DNA from: Rhynchopus sp. YZ270_cl-10 | Taxonomy: Eukaryota; Euglenozoa; Diplonemea; Diplonemida; Diplonemidae | Length of the DNA: 64,000 nt | Direction: 5' to 3' | Assembly: GCA_964035575.1 (NCBI GenBank) | Contig: OZ037839.1 | Span: forward strand, 124,001-188,000 | Part shown: piece after piece, positions 1-9,738 of the stretch | Numbering within the stretch: the first letter of the stretch is position 1 | Layout of the letters: each line of letters starts with the position of its first letter | Notes under the pieces: generated by a model | The model's database searches: none | Told to the model about the DNA's origin: nothing | The model's input: the letters and a program-made list of their open reading frames with translations, nothing else | Translations under genes and position numbers: made by a program

Positions 1-472
1 TAAAAAAGAATCATATAAAAACATGCAGATTATCGTTACAAGCATTTTTTCAGCTTGAAACAAAAAATGTGCAGGTGGTGTGGCAGATTTTGCGGTTTTG
101 GCTGGCCCCGTGATTATGTACCTGCATTTTATTTTTCCTTCCTTCAAAACTTCACACACAACGCTTTTTTGGTTTTTGGGAGACACACAAGGTGCCAGGT
201 TCTATGGTAAGCACGGAACCACCCTGCACCTGTTTGTCATGTTGTTTCCCGTGCAATACATGGAGAAACGTTTCGCACTCGAAACAAGGGCTTTTTGAAA
301 CAAAAGCTTTTTTAATAAAAAATGAACGAAGCACAAAAACAAGCGTGTGTGGAAGAAAAAAGAAAAGGGAAAATATTCTTTCTGATTCACAGTGGTGTTT
401 ATGTTTTGGGTACGGGGCGGAGAATAAAATCTGTTCGATAAAAGAAACGCAAGCTTTTTGTTTTATCTTGTT
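1..472. other. Non-coding, repeat-bearing stretch
   Basis: No gene is supported. The open frames are short, overlap on both strands and lack recognisable domains. The stretch holds one copy of a dispersed repeat (137-222) that recurs at 1061-1139, and it runs into the duplicated block that starts at 473. Confidence 0.6.
137..222 (+). repeat. Dispersed repeat, copy 1 (second copy 1061-1139)
   Basis: About 80 bases, starting CCTTCCTTCAAAACT and ending with TCTATGGTAAGCACGGAAC, are nearly identical at the two places. The differences are mostly in short T-runs and a few substitutions. Family unknown. Confidence 0.75.
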
Positions 473-797
473 CATACCCTCCCTCGTGGTAACCGTGTGC
501 ATGCCAATGAAGTGCTCCCTGGGGTTCGATAACCCGTGGAACCAGTGCTTCCGCCAATGAATGGTGAGGCGTTTGCACTTCTCTGTTTGCGGAGCAAAAA
601 ATAATACAAATGGAATTGGTGTTACCGATCTGCTGTCAGGGACATGTCAAGGACATGTCAAGGACATGTCAAGGACATGTCAATATAGGGGGGGTGTGTC
701 ATTTTCCCCTGTAAACCTTGTGTCAAGGACATATCAAGGACATGTCAATATGGGCCCTTTCGGGAACACCAGTAATACAAAATAATACAAAAGCCGC
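473..797 (+). repeat. Direct duplication block, copy 1 (copy 2 at 3020-3322)
   Basis: Both copies begin CATACCCTCCCTCGTGG, carry the GGGGTTCGATAACCC segment, then an AAGGACATGTC minisatellite, and end in AATAATACAAAAGCCGC. They differ mainly in minisatellite copy number and a few substitutions. The 3.0 kb copy follows directly on an ankyrin coding remnant, so the block may once have included the end of a gene, but no domain is recognisable in it. Confidence 0.85.
638..682 (+). repeat. AAGGACATGTC minisatellite
   Basis: Four consecutive copies of an 11-base unit AAGGACATGTC are present, with two further partial copies near 724-747. The duplicate locus at 3181-3223 has about three, one with a substitution. 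This shows unit gain or loss after the block was duplicated. Confidence 0.8.
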
Positions 798-1554
798 TGC
801 GGGGGGTCCGCTAAATGTCGTAAAATGGGAAAAACCTGAAAAAACTGCAGGATTTTGGGGGCTTTTTTAGGCAAAAAATAGTGAGGGGAGTTGGGTCCAG
901 TCATAGGGGGTATAGCATATTTTTTGGAAAATTCTTCAAAAAAACGAGGATTTTTGCTGGGCACAATGCAAATTTCAAAAAAATACCAATTTTCGACTGG
1001 TCATATTTGGAGCAAATTATGGCCCACCCACCCCGATTTTGTGTCAAATTTTATTTTTCCTTCCTTCAAAACTACATACACAACGCTTTTGGTTTTTGGG
1101 AGACACACAAGGTGCCAGGTTCTATGGTAAGCACGGAACGGAATGTCCTCTGCTTGCGGAGGACTAGGCACAAGAAAATATTGCTTGTTTGTACCGTTTT
1201 TTCCGGGTGTCGGTGGGCTGTAATTGGGCGTAATTGGGTGAAATTGGGCAAAAATGCCGTTTTTTGCCGTTTTTTGCACTTTTGACTTGCTTTTCGGTCC
1301 CCACACCCCCAAATTTGCCCACTTCTGTGCTGTTTCCCTACAAATCAATATAAAATCGAAAACGGCGATGAAAAAGATGCCTTGGTGAGTGGTCACAAAT
1401 GCTGCACCTAATGCGAGGATGGAGGACACATGTACCGTTTCCCCCATTTGACCTGCAAGAAATGGCGTAAACCCGCTGCTCTTAAACAGCGGCATTTGCA
1501 CTTGGTGGGGTCAATTTGACGAAATGGACAAGTTCTCGTTTTTGGTCAATTTCC
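798..1554. other. Non-coding stretch before the heptamer satellite
   Basis: I see no gene. It contains the second copy of the 137-222 repeat (1061-1139). It also has a 50-base segment (about 1137-1186) with the inverted repeat GTCCTC...GAGGAC, which recurs inside the transposons near 43.3, 44.9 and 57.2 kb. Its end (about 1508-1550) is repeated at 4981-5025. Confidence 0.6.
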
Positions 1555-2681
1555 GCACAGTGCACAGTGCACAGTGCACAGTGCACAGTACACAGTACAC
1601 AGTACACAGTACACAGTACACAGTACACAGTACACAGTACACAGTACACAGTACACAGTACACAGTACACAGTACACAGTACACAGTACACAGTACACAG
1701 TACACAGTACACAGTACACAGTACACAGTACACAGTACACAGTACACAGTACACAGTACACAGTACACAGTACACAGTACACAGTACACAGTACACAGTA
1801 CACAGTACACAGTACACAGTACACAGTACACAGTACACAGTACACAGTACACAGTACACAGTACACAGTACACAGTACACAGTACACAGTACACAGTACA
1901 CAGTACACAGTACACAGTACACAGTACACAGTACACAGTACACAGTACACAGTACACAGTACACAGTACACAGTACACAGTACACAGTACACAGTACACA
2001 GTACACAGTACACAGTACACAGTACACAGTACACAGTACACAGTACACAGTACACAGTACACAGTACACAGTACACAGTACACAGTACACAGTACACAGT
2101 ACACAGTACACAGTACACAGTACACAGTACACAGTACACAGTACACAGTACACAGTACACAGTACACAGTACACAGTACACAGTACACAGTACACAGTAC
2201 ACAGTACACAGTACACAGTACACAGTACACAGTACACAGTACACAGTACACAGTACACAGTACACAGTACACAGTACACAGTACACAGTACACAGTACAC
2301 AGTACACAGTACACAGTACACAGTACACAGTACACAGTACACAGTACACAGTACACAGTACACAGTACACAGTACACAGTACACAGTACACAGTACACAG
2401 TACACAGTACACAGTACACAGTACACAGTACACAGTACACAGTACACAGTACACAGTACACAGTACACAGTACACAGTACACAGTACACAGTACACAGTA
2501 CACAGTACACAGTACACAGTACACAGTACACAGTACACAGTACACAGTACACAGTACACAGTACACAGTACACAGTACACAGTACACAGTACACAGTACA
2601 CAGTACACAGTACACAGTACACAGTACACAGTACACAGTACACAGTACACAGTACACAGTACACAGTACACAGTACACAGT
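1555..2681 (+). repeat. Heptanucleotide satellite (CAGTACA)n
   Basis: About 161 head-to-tail copies of the 7-base unit CAGTACA. The first few copies carry TGCACAG in place of TACACAG; the rest appear uniform. Because 7 is prime to 3, all frames stay open, giving long spurious open frames with a 7-residue period on both strands. The same unit recurs at 54421-54614. Confidence 0.97.
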
Positions 2682-2832
2682 TTGGGTGGGTATTGGCACA
2701 AACCATCGTAGGTACACGCGCCAATAACGTTCAACCCGCTCCTCCAGGCTGTTTCCTAATTCTGGAAATTTTCCGGAAAATTCCGACATCTGGAAGCAAA
2801 TATTTTCCCTGAAAAAAAGTGGGCTCCAAAAC

Positions 2833-3039
2833 ATGCCGCGATTGGCGTTTGGCGGTGCAGACTGGACAGCCAAGGACGCGCAGGGGCTCACCCCACGCGA
2901 GCTTGCAGAGCGTAGTGGCCACCGCCGCACTGTGCTTCTCTTTGAGGAGCACCTGACGGCAGCGGCTGCTGGCAAGGCACTTCGCGAGGCGGCGGAACGT
3001 GGCGACGAGACTGTGCCTGCATACCCTCCCTCGTGGTAA
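2833..3039 (+). pseudogene. Ankyrin-repeat coding remnant
   Basis: A 68-codon frame carries one recognisable ankyrin repeat (GADWTAKDAQGLTPRELA followed by ERSGH and a VLLFEEHL helix, about residues 8-42). It then has the start of another repeat (ALREAAERGD). Intact ankyrin proteins carry several repeats, so this is a fragment. The Met is probably not a true start: the upstream 100 bases are AT-rich and show no further repeats. The frame runs into the duplicated block at 3020 and stops there. Base composition is GC-rich compared with the flanks, as expected for captured coding DNA. Confidence 0.5.
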
Positions 3040-3322
3040 CCGTGTGCATGCCAATGAAGTGCTCCCTGGGGTTCGATAACCCGTGGAACCAGTGCTTCCG
3101 CCGATGAATGGTGAGGCGTTTGCACTTCTCTGTTTGCGGAGCAAAAAATAATACAAATGTAATTGGTGTTACCGATCTGCTGTCAGGGACATGTCAGCGA
3201 CATGTCAAGGACATGTCAATATAGGGGGGGTGTGTCATTTTCCCCTGTAAACCTTGTGTCAAGGACATGTCAATATGGGCCCTTTCGGGAACACCAGTAA
3301 TACAAAATAATACAAAAGCCGC
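3020..3322 (+). repeat. Direct duplication block, copy 2
   Basis: Second copy of the 473-797 block. It joins the ankyrin remnant at its left edge, and at its right edge (GCCGCCGCAGGC) enters unrelated sequence. Confidence 0.85.
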
Positions 3323-3392
3323 CGCAGGCAAATTATTTTGGGTACGGTGTAAAAATCAGCCAACAACTTGTTACCCATGAGATAAAATATCG

Positions 3393-3568
3393 TATCCCAA
3401 ACTAAAGCGAACATCATTTAACTCGGTGATGGGTGATTCACAAACTGGAATACGTGATACCACTCGCTATCGCTCGTGACATCACTTTGATGATTACACT
3501 CGCGCGTTCAGTGCCAGTTTGTATCACCCACCACCTCGTGAAATGCTCACTTTATTTCGAGATTTAGA
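3393..3568. repeat. Imperfect foldback (MITE-like)
   Basis: The left arm around 3412-3450 (ACTCGGTGATGGGTGATTCA, then CAAACTGG) is the imperfect inverse of the right arm around 3514-3550 (CCAGTTTG then TATCACCCACCACCTCG). Weaker complementarity extends to about 3393 and 3568. The loop carries CACTCGCTATCGCTCGTG. This looks like a small foldback transposon; no target duplication was identified. Confidence 0.45.
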
Positions 3569-4583
3569 TAAGTAGTTATTTCTTTTTACGCTTTTGTGTG
3601 AAACATTGTGTGACACGTGGTCCGCATGGGGGCACGTCTGCACCCCCCCGGTCCCCACATTGCTCCCACACCCCGAATATGCGCTAAGGGTTTAAAAGAT
3701 TGAGCGAAAATGATTAGATTCATATACTTTCAGTTCACAGAATTGAAAGTATTTGAGAGGGTCAACACATGCACACTTTCTTTTTTTTTTTTTGGTGGTT
3801 TACAGGGTTTCCGCCAGGATTTGGGGTTTCAGAAATTGGGGGGGACCATCAAAAAGACCCCCCAAAAAATAATAAAACCTACATCCTCGAAGCTTTTCTA
3901 CACAAATGATTTCATTGAACGCATCCTCCGGAGTCGGGGAGCAGAGGTTGGGGAGAAAAGAGAGAGAGAGGAAATAAATACAAGATTATCGAATTATACA
4001 CACGAATTCATCCTTCAATTACAAAAAGGTCCGATCCTTACAGTTTGTATTATTTCCTAACAACCACTCCGTTACACTGCGTTACGCTGCGTTACACTGC
4101 GTTGTTGTCTGCAAAAGTAAAAAATAAAAAAAAGGTTGGGGTGTGCGTTTTGTATCTGGACATTTTAAAAGGATCTGCTCCGCCAATAAGACGGAGCAGC
4201 TCAACCACCGACTGGCAGTTTTCTAAATGGGGCAACCAAAGCTATGATTCTGGACATGTCGGGAAAATAGAGATACTTCGATAGATGAAATGCGCATTTA
4301 TTTCGTGCACACACATCCAAAGAATCGTGGGGGGTGCGGGGGGTGGGGGAACACCACTGACTGGTGGCTGCGCACAAATGGGTTGGGGAGAAGGGTTTAG
4401 TAAGCACCAACACAACTGCCCAAAGTGAAGGGAAGTGTACGAACAATGCGGAATGCGGAATGGACCGAAGACCACTTTGTTTCAAGTGCAAACACTTGAA
4501 TGAGAACAGAAACGTGGGGAGAGCGAAGTCTACGTAAGGGTCCCCCTTTTCAGCTTTTGAAATAATAAAAGACATAAAAGACA
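3569..4583. other. Non-coding stretch with a dispersed repeat
   Basis: No gene supported. It holds the dispersed block at 3876-4117, a CTGCGTTACA-type short repeat near 4072-4102, and at its end an AAAAGACAT repeat that continues to 4622. Confidence 0.55.
3876..4117 (+). repeat. Dispersed block shared with 59229-59459, module order permuted
   Basis: Two modules are shared with the 59.3 kb locus: one ending CATTGAACGCATCCTCC and one running from GGAGTCGGGGAGCAGAGG to GTTGTCTGCAAAA. Here the first module precedes the second; at 59.3 kb the order is reversed. Diverged inverted pieces of both also lie inside transposon C (about 42878-43027). Confidence 0.75.
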
Positions 4584-4622
4584 TTAAAAGACGTTAAAAG
4601 ACATAAAAGACATAAAAGACAT
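4553..4622 (+). repeat. AAAAGACAT short tandem repeat
   Basis: Six or seven imperfect copies of a 9-base unit (AAAAGACAT, with T-insertion and ACGTT variants). Related copies in both orientations occur at 6727-6840. Confidence 0.8.
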
Positions 4623-4838
4623 GTAGTACACTTCCGGCTGTGCCTTGCTGTTGGGCTGAATGACACGGCTGCTGCATACCCCCTCGTCCGTGAGGAAGTG
4701 ACCCAACTCAGCAAGAACGCCTTCGTGGTCCTCCTCCTTGAACAGTTCGTAACGGCCGTCTCTGGCTTTGCCAGCAGGTCTGTCTGTTACCCTGTGGGCC
4801 TGTCGTTCATATCTGACTCGAACGCGTACATCGTAACC
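4584..4838 (-). pseudogene. Orphan coding remnant, function unknown
   Basis: An 84-codon open frame without a Met start reads protein-like on the minus strand. It has charged, mixed composition with segments such as GRYELFKEEDHEGVLAEL and GVCSSRVIQPNSKAQPEVYY. It is abruptly GC-richer than its AT-rich surroundings. Its upstream edge meets a poly-T tract and its end runs into the AAAAGACAT repeat, so both ends look truncated. I do not recognise the family. It could instead be an internal exon of a gene not otherwise visible. Confidence 0.35.
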
Positions 4839-4907
4839 AGAGTTTTTTTTAGGGACCGGTTTTTTTGAGCTTAGGGGGGGTGAGATGTTTTTTGGTCAAA
4901 AAAAATT

Positions 4908-4928
4908 TTCGCGCGCTTCGCGCGCGAA
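4908..4928. repeat. Short perfect GC hairpin
   Basis: Nine-base arms TTCGCGCGC / GCGCGCGAA around a 3-base loop. Similar CG-alternating hairpins occur at about 39505-39535 and 58243-58262. Confidence 0.7.
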
Positions 4929-5063
4929 GACCCTGGAGAAGCTAGTTTGTGGGGGTTTTGGAATCCGTCCGCTGTGGTGGGGTCAATTTGACGAAATGGG
5001 CAAGTTCTTGGTTTTGGTCAAAATGGGTGTAAGGTAAAGGGGACAGTGAAAACCTAGAGGATA

Positions 5064-5667
5064 ATATGGGTCGATTTCAAAACCCCCCCCCCCCCAAAAG
5101 TTCTTTTTTGTCTTTTTCATGATATAGGCAGTTTTTTTGCAGTCTGAGGTCCGGAACCGCCCCAAAAACGATTTTCTGGGAGGTTTTGGGAGGTTTTGGG
5201 GCGAAATGGACCTTTTTTGACCATTTTTATGGTATTTTTAGGCTGTTTTTGGCCCTTCTTCTTACACAGCCTATTGGGGGTCAAAATAGCTATTTTTGAC
5301 CAAAAAACATCAAATAAGCACCAAGAAAAGTGCCAAATGTGCCCAAAACAGGTCGGATTGGGCTCACAGCCCATTTTTGGGATATATTTGGGCCAACGGA
5401 GGCCTCCTGGCGTCAAATAAATTGTGTTTTTTGGTCAAAAATAGCTATTTTGACCCCCAATAGGCTGTGTAAGAAGAAGGGCCAAAAACAGCCTAAAAAT
5501 ACCATAAAAATGGTCAAAAAAGGTCCATTTCGCCCCAAAACCTCCCAAAACCTCCCAGAAAATCGTTTTTGGGGCGGTTCCGGACCTCAGACTGCAAAAA
5601 AACTGCCTATATCATGAAAAAGACAAAAAAGAACTTTTGGGGGGGGGGTTTTGAAATCGACCCATAT
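5064..5667. mobile_element. 604 bp foldback element with about 240 bp arms
   Basis: The arms 5064-5308 and 5425-5667 are near-perfect inverse copies. They begin ATATGGGTCGATTTC and end GAAATCGACCCATAT, differ mainly in the length of a C/G run, and enclose a loop of about 116 bases. There is no transposase frame. If the termini are TGGGTCG...CGACCCA, both are flanked by TA, as in Tc1/mariner-type insertions. The flank itself is palindromic, so this is not decisive. A non-autonomous foldback element is the best description. Confidence 0.75.
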
Positions 5668-5756
5668 ACAAAACAAGAAAAGGGTGAAATGGGTCAAGGG
5701 CTGCCCGCCGCAGGCGGAAAATTTTGATATCATGCACTTTTTTGGGGTCAGCAACG

Positions 5757-5880
5757 AGTACCATGTCATGGGAAGAGTGGGATGCTAGCTTGCGCCGCAG
5801 GCGCACGGTACGCTACTTTTATTATTTTGCCATATCCTTTTCCTCATTCCCCGTTGGGTTCTACGAGTTCCGTCCGTCAA
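5757..5880 (+). repeat. Dispersed repeat (second copy 39988-40115)
   Basis: About 120 bases sharing the palindrome TGCGCCGCAGGCGCA, the segment GGTACGCTACTTTTATT and GTTGGGTTCTACGAG with the 40.0 kb locus. The two copies preserve no common reading frame, so a protein is unlikely. Confidence 0.75.
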
Positions 5881-6726
5881 ATGCTAGAAACACTTGTATT
5901 TTGTAGTCTTTGGAAAACACGCCCACCCTCTAACTCCGTACTCCATCGGCACCCGACATCAAGCTTGCTCCTCGAATCACCCAGTTCACAAGCATTGCTC
6001 ACCCCCCCAAAAAAACTCAAAAATCCCAAAAACCACCCAAAATTTTTGCTCACCCCCCCTAAAAACTCAAAAAAAAATCGTGAGAGGGGGTGAAACCCCC
6101 CCTCACCCCCCCTAAAAAAAAACTCTGATCGTAACCAACACCACTGTGTCATTTCCCAGGTACTGCTTGCTGTTTCTGTCTTGAACCGTGGTTTGGGTTG
6201 AAACTCGTGGTTCTGGTGAAAAACGCCGGTTTTTCCCATAGAACCCATAAGAAACGCACATTTCTAAGGCATTTTACACCAAAACTCGCTACACGAAAAT
6301 AGGAGTTAAGTTTAATTCTAAACACCTTGATTTATGGCCCAATATTTCCAACGCCGAAAAAATCTTACACCTTGGTGCCTTTGCGTAAGTCGATTTTTGG
6401 TGGACCACGTATGGGCAAAGGGGCGAGGAGACGATAGCGGAAGCAATTTAGTTTTGCGAATCCTAAAATTCTCTGCCTCGTGGGTTGATGAGCACAAATG
6501 AACGGAACTCAACGAACCGAACCGATCTGAACGCATCGTAAGCTAGATAAAACACGTGCGTCGTAACAATACGCAACACTGTGCATAGGTTTTTTTGGTC
6601 GTTTTTGCCCACAAACGACCTCCTGTGTGGCCACACATGGTCCTGACACCCCAGAATCGCGTTTCCCAGCCCACATAGCCGGGTATGGACCCAAAAAAAG
6701 CACCCAAAAAGGTGAAAATCCCGGTT

Positions 6727-6840
6727 TTACAAACGCTGTATGTCTTTTATGTGTCTTTTATGTCTTTTAAGCGAAAAAGTGGAATTTTAAAAGACGATAA
6801 AAGACATAAAAGACGTCTTTTAAAAGACATGTTAAAAGAC
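6727..6840. repeat. Inverted AAAAGACAT / ATGTCTTTT repeat
   Basis: Copies of ATGTCTTTT at the left face copies of AAAAGACAT at the right. A palindrome AAAAGACGTCTTTT lies near 6805-6825. The unit is the same as at 4553-4622. Confidence 0.75.
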
Positions 6841-7212
6841 CAGGGGGACTCTTAGGGGTGGGTAATGATAATGTTGGGGGAGGGGGGGTTGAATTTTTCT
6901 TACAAGATAAAAAGTCGACACCCAACGTAGCATTTTCTTTTGTTGGGGGCACCCACGTCACCGTCTTTTAGCAGTGCTTGCAGATCGGCGCCGTATCGAC
7001 AGTAAGGAAAGTTCATTCTACCCGTCGGCAGAAAATTGGGGGTGGGGTAGGGGGTTGTATGCAAATGTTTTTTTGTATGGCTTCCTTTTGTTTTGTTTTC
7101 CACCGCTTAGTCACCTTGGTGTCTGGAGGCTCTCCACAACTCTCGGTATCGCACAGCCTCAGGAAATAAAACTTGATTATCTCGTCAAGCGAGAGAGACT
7201 ACACAGTTTCGT

Positions 7213-9408
7213 TCACAGTACCCTCGGTCTCAAAGGCAGGTTCGGTGGGTTTCTGAGAGAAAAGTTGTGGTCGACAGTGAGTGGAAGTGTGGTGTGGGGG
7301 TGACATACTGTGTCCTCAGCCTTCGAGCCCTTGCACAAAAAGAACGCAACCACAGCAATGATGATCACCACAAACGCACTGCACCCGAGAACAATACCAA
7401 CAATCGCACCAGTGCTGAGAGTGTCATCAGAGTCGTTGTTCTCCACACACGACCCAGACGAGAGCAGGTAACCAGACTCGCATGCAAGCGCAACACAGCC
7501 TCTGTTCACAAGCACCATATCGGTAGCCCCTGCAGCACTGCACTTCAGAGTCGGCACCACAGAGCTTCCGACAGTCATTGGTGTTGCAAACCCAGCAGCC
7601 ACTGCAGCCTCGTTCTTCTTCAGAGATCCCACAATCAGCTCAGACATGTCCTCCGTGGCCACAGTCGTGATGTCTGCATCCTCCACATCAACAACGAAGA
7701 TCGTCGACCCACACGACACAATCAAGGTGTCCGTTCGGCCCTTTGTCGTCTCCTCAATGGCTGTCCGCACTGCACCCTCAATTGCACCGTTCGACTGCTC
7801 GCAGTCCACGTTCCACTCCAGACGCAGCTTCACCTTCCCCCTCTTGGTCGGCTGCACACAGATGAAGAGGGTTTCCTTCGTCTTTTTCGTCACAGGGTTC
7901 ACAAACCCCGCCGACTCCGTGCACACACATTTGCTCTCAACACACGTCGCTGCGGAATCGTCGTAAGTCCTGCAGTCTGCGTCAACATCACACCAGTCAA
8001 CATCCTCCACAGTCAGCGGGGCATTCGTGGTCGGCACACTTGGAGTAGAGGTCTCTGGTGCTTGAGTGGGCACACTTGGCTCAGATGTCTCTGGTGCTTG
8101 AGTGGGTACACTAGGCTCAGATGTCTCTGGTGCTTGAGGCGGTACACTTGGCTCAGATGTGTCTGGTGCTTGAGTGGTCACTACATCCTTACACACGTAG
8201 TCGAACTCAAGTCTTGACACCCCGTAGTAGAGATCGTTTCTGACCTGCATAAATGCGGAACCGTTCAGCACAACATCCATGGGACTGTCGTAATAGGTGA
8301 AGCTCTTCTCCAAGGTGAAGTCTGTTCCACTTCCAGAATCGTTCCCTGATGAGTACAGGTACAGGAAGGAATATTGGCCCAGCTTCATGGTTGGGAACGA
8401 GATGACAACATCCTTGTCACACTCAATGTGCCAGCACTCCGTGTGGTATCTGTAGTGGTTCTGAAAGCTCCTGGCCTGAAATATCGCTTTCCCAGTCTCA
8501 TTGTTGCCAAAGTCGTTGTGCTTATCACAGAAGTTGTTCACACCAGGTGCAAGTGTGTTCGGCACAGTGGGTGGTGCTTGAGTGGTCGCATCCACACACA
8601 CGTAGTCGAACTCAAGTCTTGACCCGTTGTAGACATTGCTTTTGAACTGCACAAATGCAGAACCGTTCAGCACAACATCCATGGGACTGTCGTAATTCTC
8701 GAACGTCTTCTCCAAGGTGAAGTCTGTTCCATTGCCTGAATCGTTCCCTGATGAGTACAGGTGCAGGTAGGAGTTGCTGGACAGCTGCATGGTGGAGAAC
8801 GAGATGACAACATCCTTGTCACACTCAATGTGCCAGCACTCCGTGTGGCGCCTGTCGTAGTTCTGAAAGCTCACGTTCCCAGTCGGATTGTCCCCCAGGT
8901 CGTTGTGCTCCTCACAGAGGTGGTCCACACCAGGTGCACGTGTGTTCGGCGCAGCTGTGGGTGGTGCTTGAGTGGTCGCATCCACACACACGTAGTCGAA
9001 CTCAAGTCTTGACCCGGTGTAGTAATTGCTTCTGAACTGCACAAATGCGGAACCGTTCAGCACAACATCCATACTGTCGGAATAGGTGAACCTCTTCTGC
9101 AAGGTGAAGTCTGTTCCATTTCCAGAATCGTTCCCTGATGAGTACAGGTCCAGGTAGGAAAAGTAGGACAGCTGCATGGTGGAGAACGAGATGACAACAT
9201 CCTTGTCACACTCAATGTGCCAGCACTCCGTGTGGAGTTCGTCGTAGTTCTGAAAGCTCACGTTCCCAGTCGGATTGTTCAGGTCGTGGTGTTCGTCACA
9301 GACGTAGTTCACACCAGGTGCACGTGTGTCCGGCACATCAGTAGCGTACGTCATGATGTGTAACTCCGTGCTTACACACAGCAGCGCTGCCAAGCATGCG
9401 CGCAGCAT
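7213..9408 (-). CDS. CUB-repeat type I membrane surface protein, diverged first copy
   Basis: The start is placed at the Met of MLRACLAALLCVSTEL (position 9408), conserved in all paralogues. This gives 731 residues and a TGA stop. Residues 1-22 look like a signal peptide. Three CUB-like domains follow (about 34-141, 160-271, 290-406), each with C...CWHIEC...YVC cysteines and the framework DVVISF, MDVVLNGSAF, RLEFDYVC. Next come four 12-residue QAPETSEPSV-type linkers (about 411-460), a short Cys-rich module, a 100-residue domain I cannot assign (SEA-like by position only), a membrane segment (about 666-692) and a 40-residue tail. Many NxS/T sequons point to an extracellular glycoprotein. CUB domains bind proteins or glycans; the partner here is unknown. 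It differs from the array genes across all three CUB domains but is nearly identical after the linkers, suggesting gene conversion of the 3' part. A longer in-frame start exists only because an 8-base repeat upstream stays open. Confidence 0.85.
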   Translation of the reverse strand: MLRACLAALLCVSTELHIMTYATDVPDTRAPGVNYVCDEHHDLNNPTGNVSFQNYDELHTECWHIECDKDVVISFSTMQLSYFSYLDLYSSGNDSGNGTDFTLQKRFTYSDSMDVVLNGSAFVQFRSNYYTGSRLEFDYVCVDATTQAPPTAAPNTRAPGVDHLCEEHNDLGDNPTGNVSFQNYDRRHTECWHIECDKDVVISFSTMQLSSNSYLHLYSSGNDSGNGTDFTLEKTFENYDSPMDVVLNGSAFVQFKSNVYNGSRLEFDYVCVDATTQAPPTVPNTLAPGVNNFCDKHNDFGNNETGKAIFQARSFQNHYRYHTECWHIECDKDVVISFPTMKLGQYSFLYLYSSGNDSGSGTDFTLEKSFTYYDSPMDVVLNGSAFMQVRNDLYYGVSRLEFDYVCKDVVTTQAPDTSEPSVPPQAPETSEPSVPTQAPETSEPSVPTQAPETSTPSVPTTNAPLTVEDVDWCDVDADCRTYDDSAATCVESKCVCTESAGFVNPVTKKTKETLFICVQPTKRGKVKLRLEWNVDCEQSNGAIEGAVRTAIEETTKGRTDTLIVSCGSTIFVVDVEDADITTVATEDMSELIVGSLKKNEAAVAAGFATPMTVGSSVVPTLKCSAAGATDMVLVNRGCVALACESGYLLSSGSCVENNDSDDTLSTGAIVGIVLGCSAFVVIIIAVVAFFLCKGSKAEDTVCHPHTTLPLTVDHNFSLRNPPNLPLRPRVL

Positions 9409-9436
9409 TGTCTTTTGTTGTGTCCACAGAATATCT
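9409..9436 (-). promoter_or_regulatory. Conserved 5' leader of the CUB genes
   Basis: The bases immediately upstream of the start (minus strand: CAGATATTCTG, four bases, ACACAACAAAAGACA, then ATG) are kept before every CUB gene, including the large paralogue. This may be the 5' untranslated region or a splice-acceptor region; the sequence cannot tell which. Confidence 0.5.
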
Positions 9437-9610
9437 GTTGTTGTGTTGTTGTGTTGTTGTGTTGTTGTGTTGTTGTGTTGTTGTGTTGTTGTGTTGTTGT
9501 GTTGTTGTGTTGTTGTGTTGTTGTGTTGTTGTGTTGTTGTGTTGTTGTGTTGTTGTGTTGTTGTGTTGTTGTGTTGTTGTGTTGTTGTGTTGTTGTGTTG
9601 TTGTGTTGTG
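9436..9610 (-). repeat. 8-base tandem repeat (CACAACAA)n upstream of the first CUB gene
   Basis: About 22 copies of TTGTTGTG on the plus strand, ending some 30 bases from the start codon. Orthologous positions hold only one or two units in the array genes (about 14482-14494) and two or three before the last gene (38695-38714), so copy number varies strongly between paralogues. Confidence 0.95.
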
Positions 9611-9738
9611 GGGTTTATGATCGTACTCCTAGTGGTCAAAAGAAATCAAAATAAAAAACAATAACAACAAAGGGAGAGTGAGGGAGGAATCTGTATTCAA
9701 TTGGCACCGTTGCTGCGAAATGCACGTGCGGGGAGGAG

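Larger units (their letters stand above)
5668..7212. other. Non-coding stretch between the foldback and the first gene
   Basis: No gene supported. It contains a dispersed repeat (5757-5880, again at 39988-40115), a run of CACCCCCC/AAAAACTC motifs near 6000-6120, and AAAAGACAT repeats in both orientations (6727-6840). From about 7101 it is the 3' flank shared with the array genes, beginning CACCGCTTAGTCACCTT. Confidence 0.55.

Noticed and set aside
505-535. tRNA T-arm-like GGGGTTCGATAACCC
   Set aside because: The stem-loop geometry is wrong (A opposite G at the first pair) and no acceptor, D or anticodon arms can be placed upstream.
1482-3125. Long open frames over the heptamer satellite, with 7-residue periodic translations
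   Set aside because: A 7-base unit without stops keeps all frames open on both strands; the translation is an artefact of the repeat. The same applies at 39.7, 41.4 and 54.4-55.5 kb.
9409-9639. Gln/His/Asn/Thr-rich N-terminal extension of the first CUB gene
   Set aside because: It arises from reading through the 8-base repeat, would bury the signal peptide and is absent in the paralogues.
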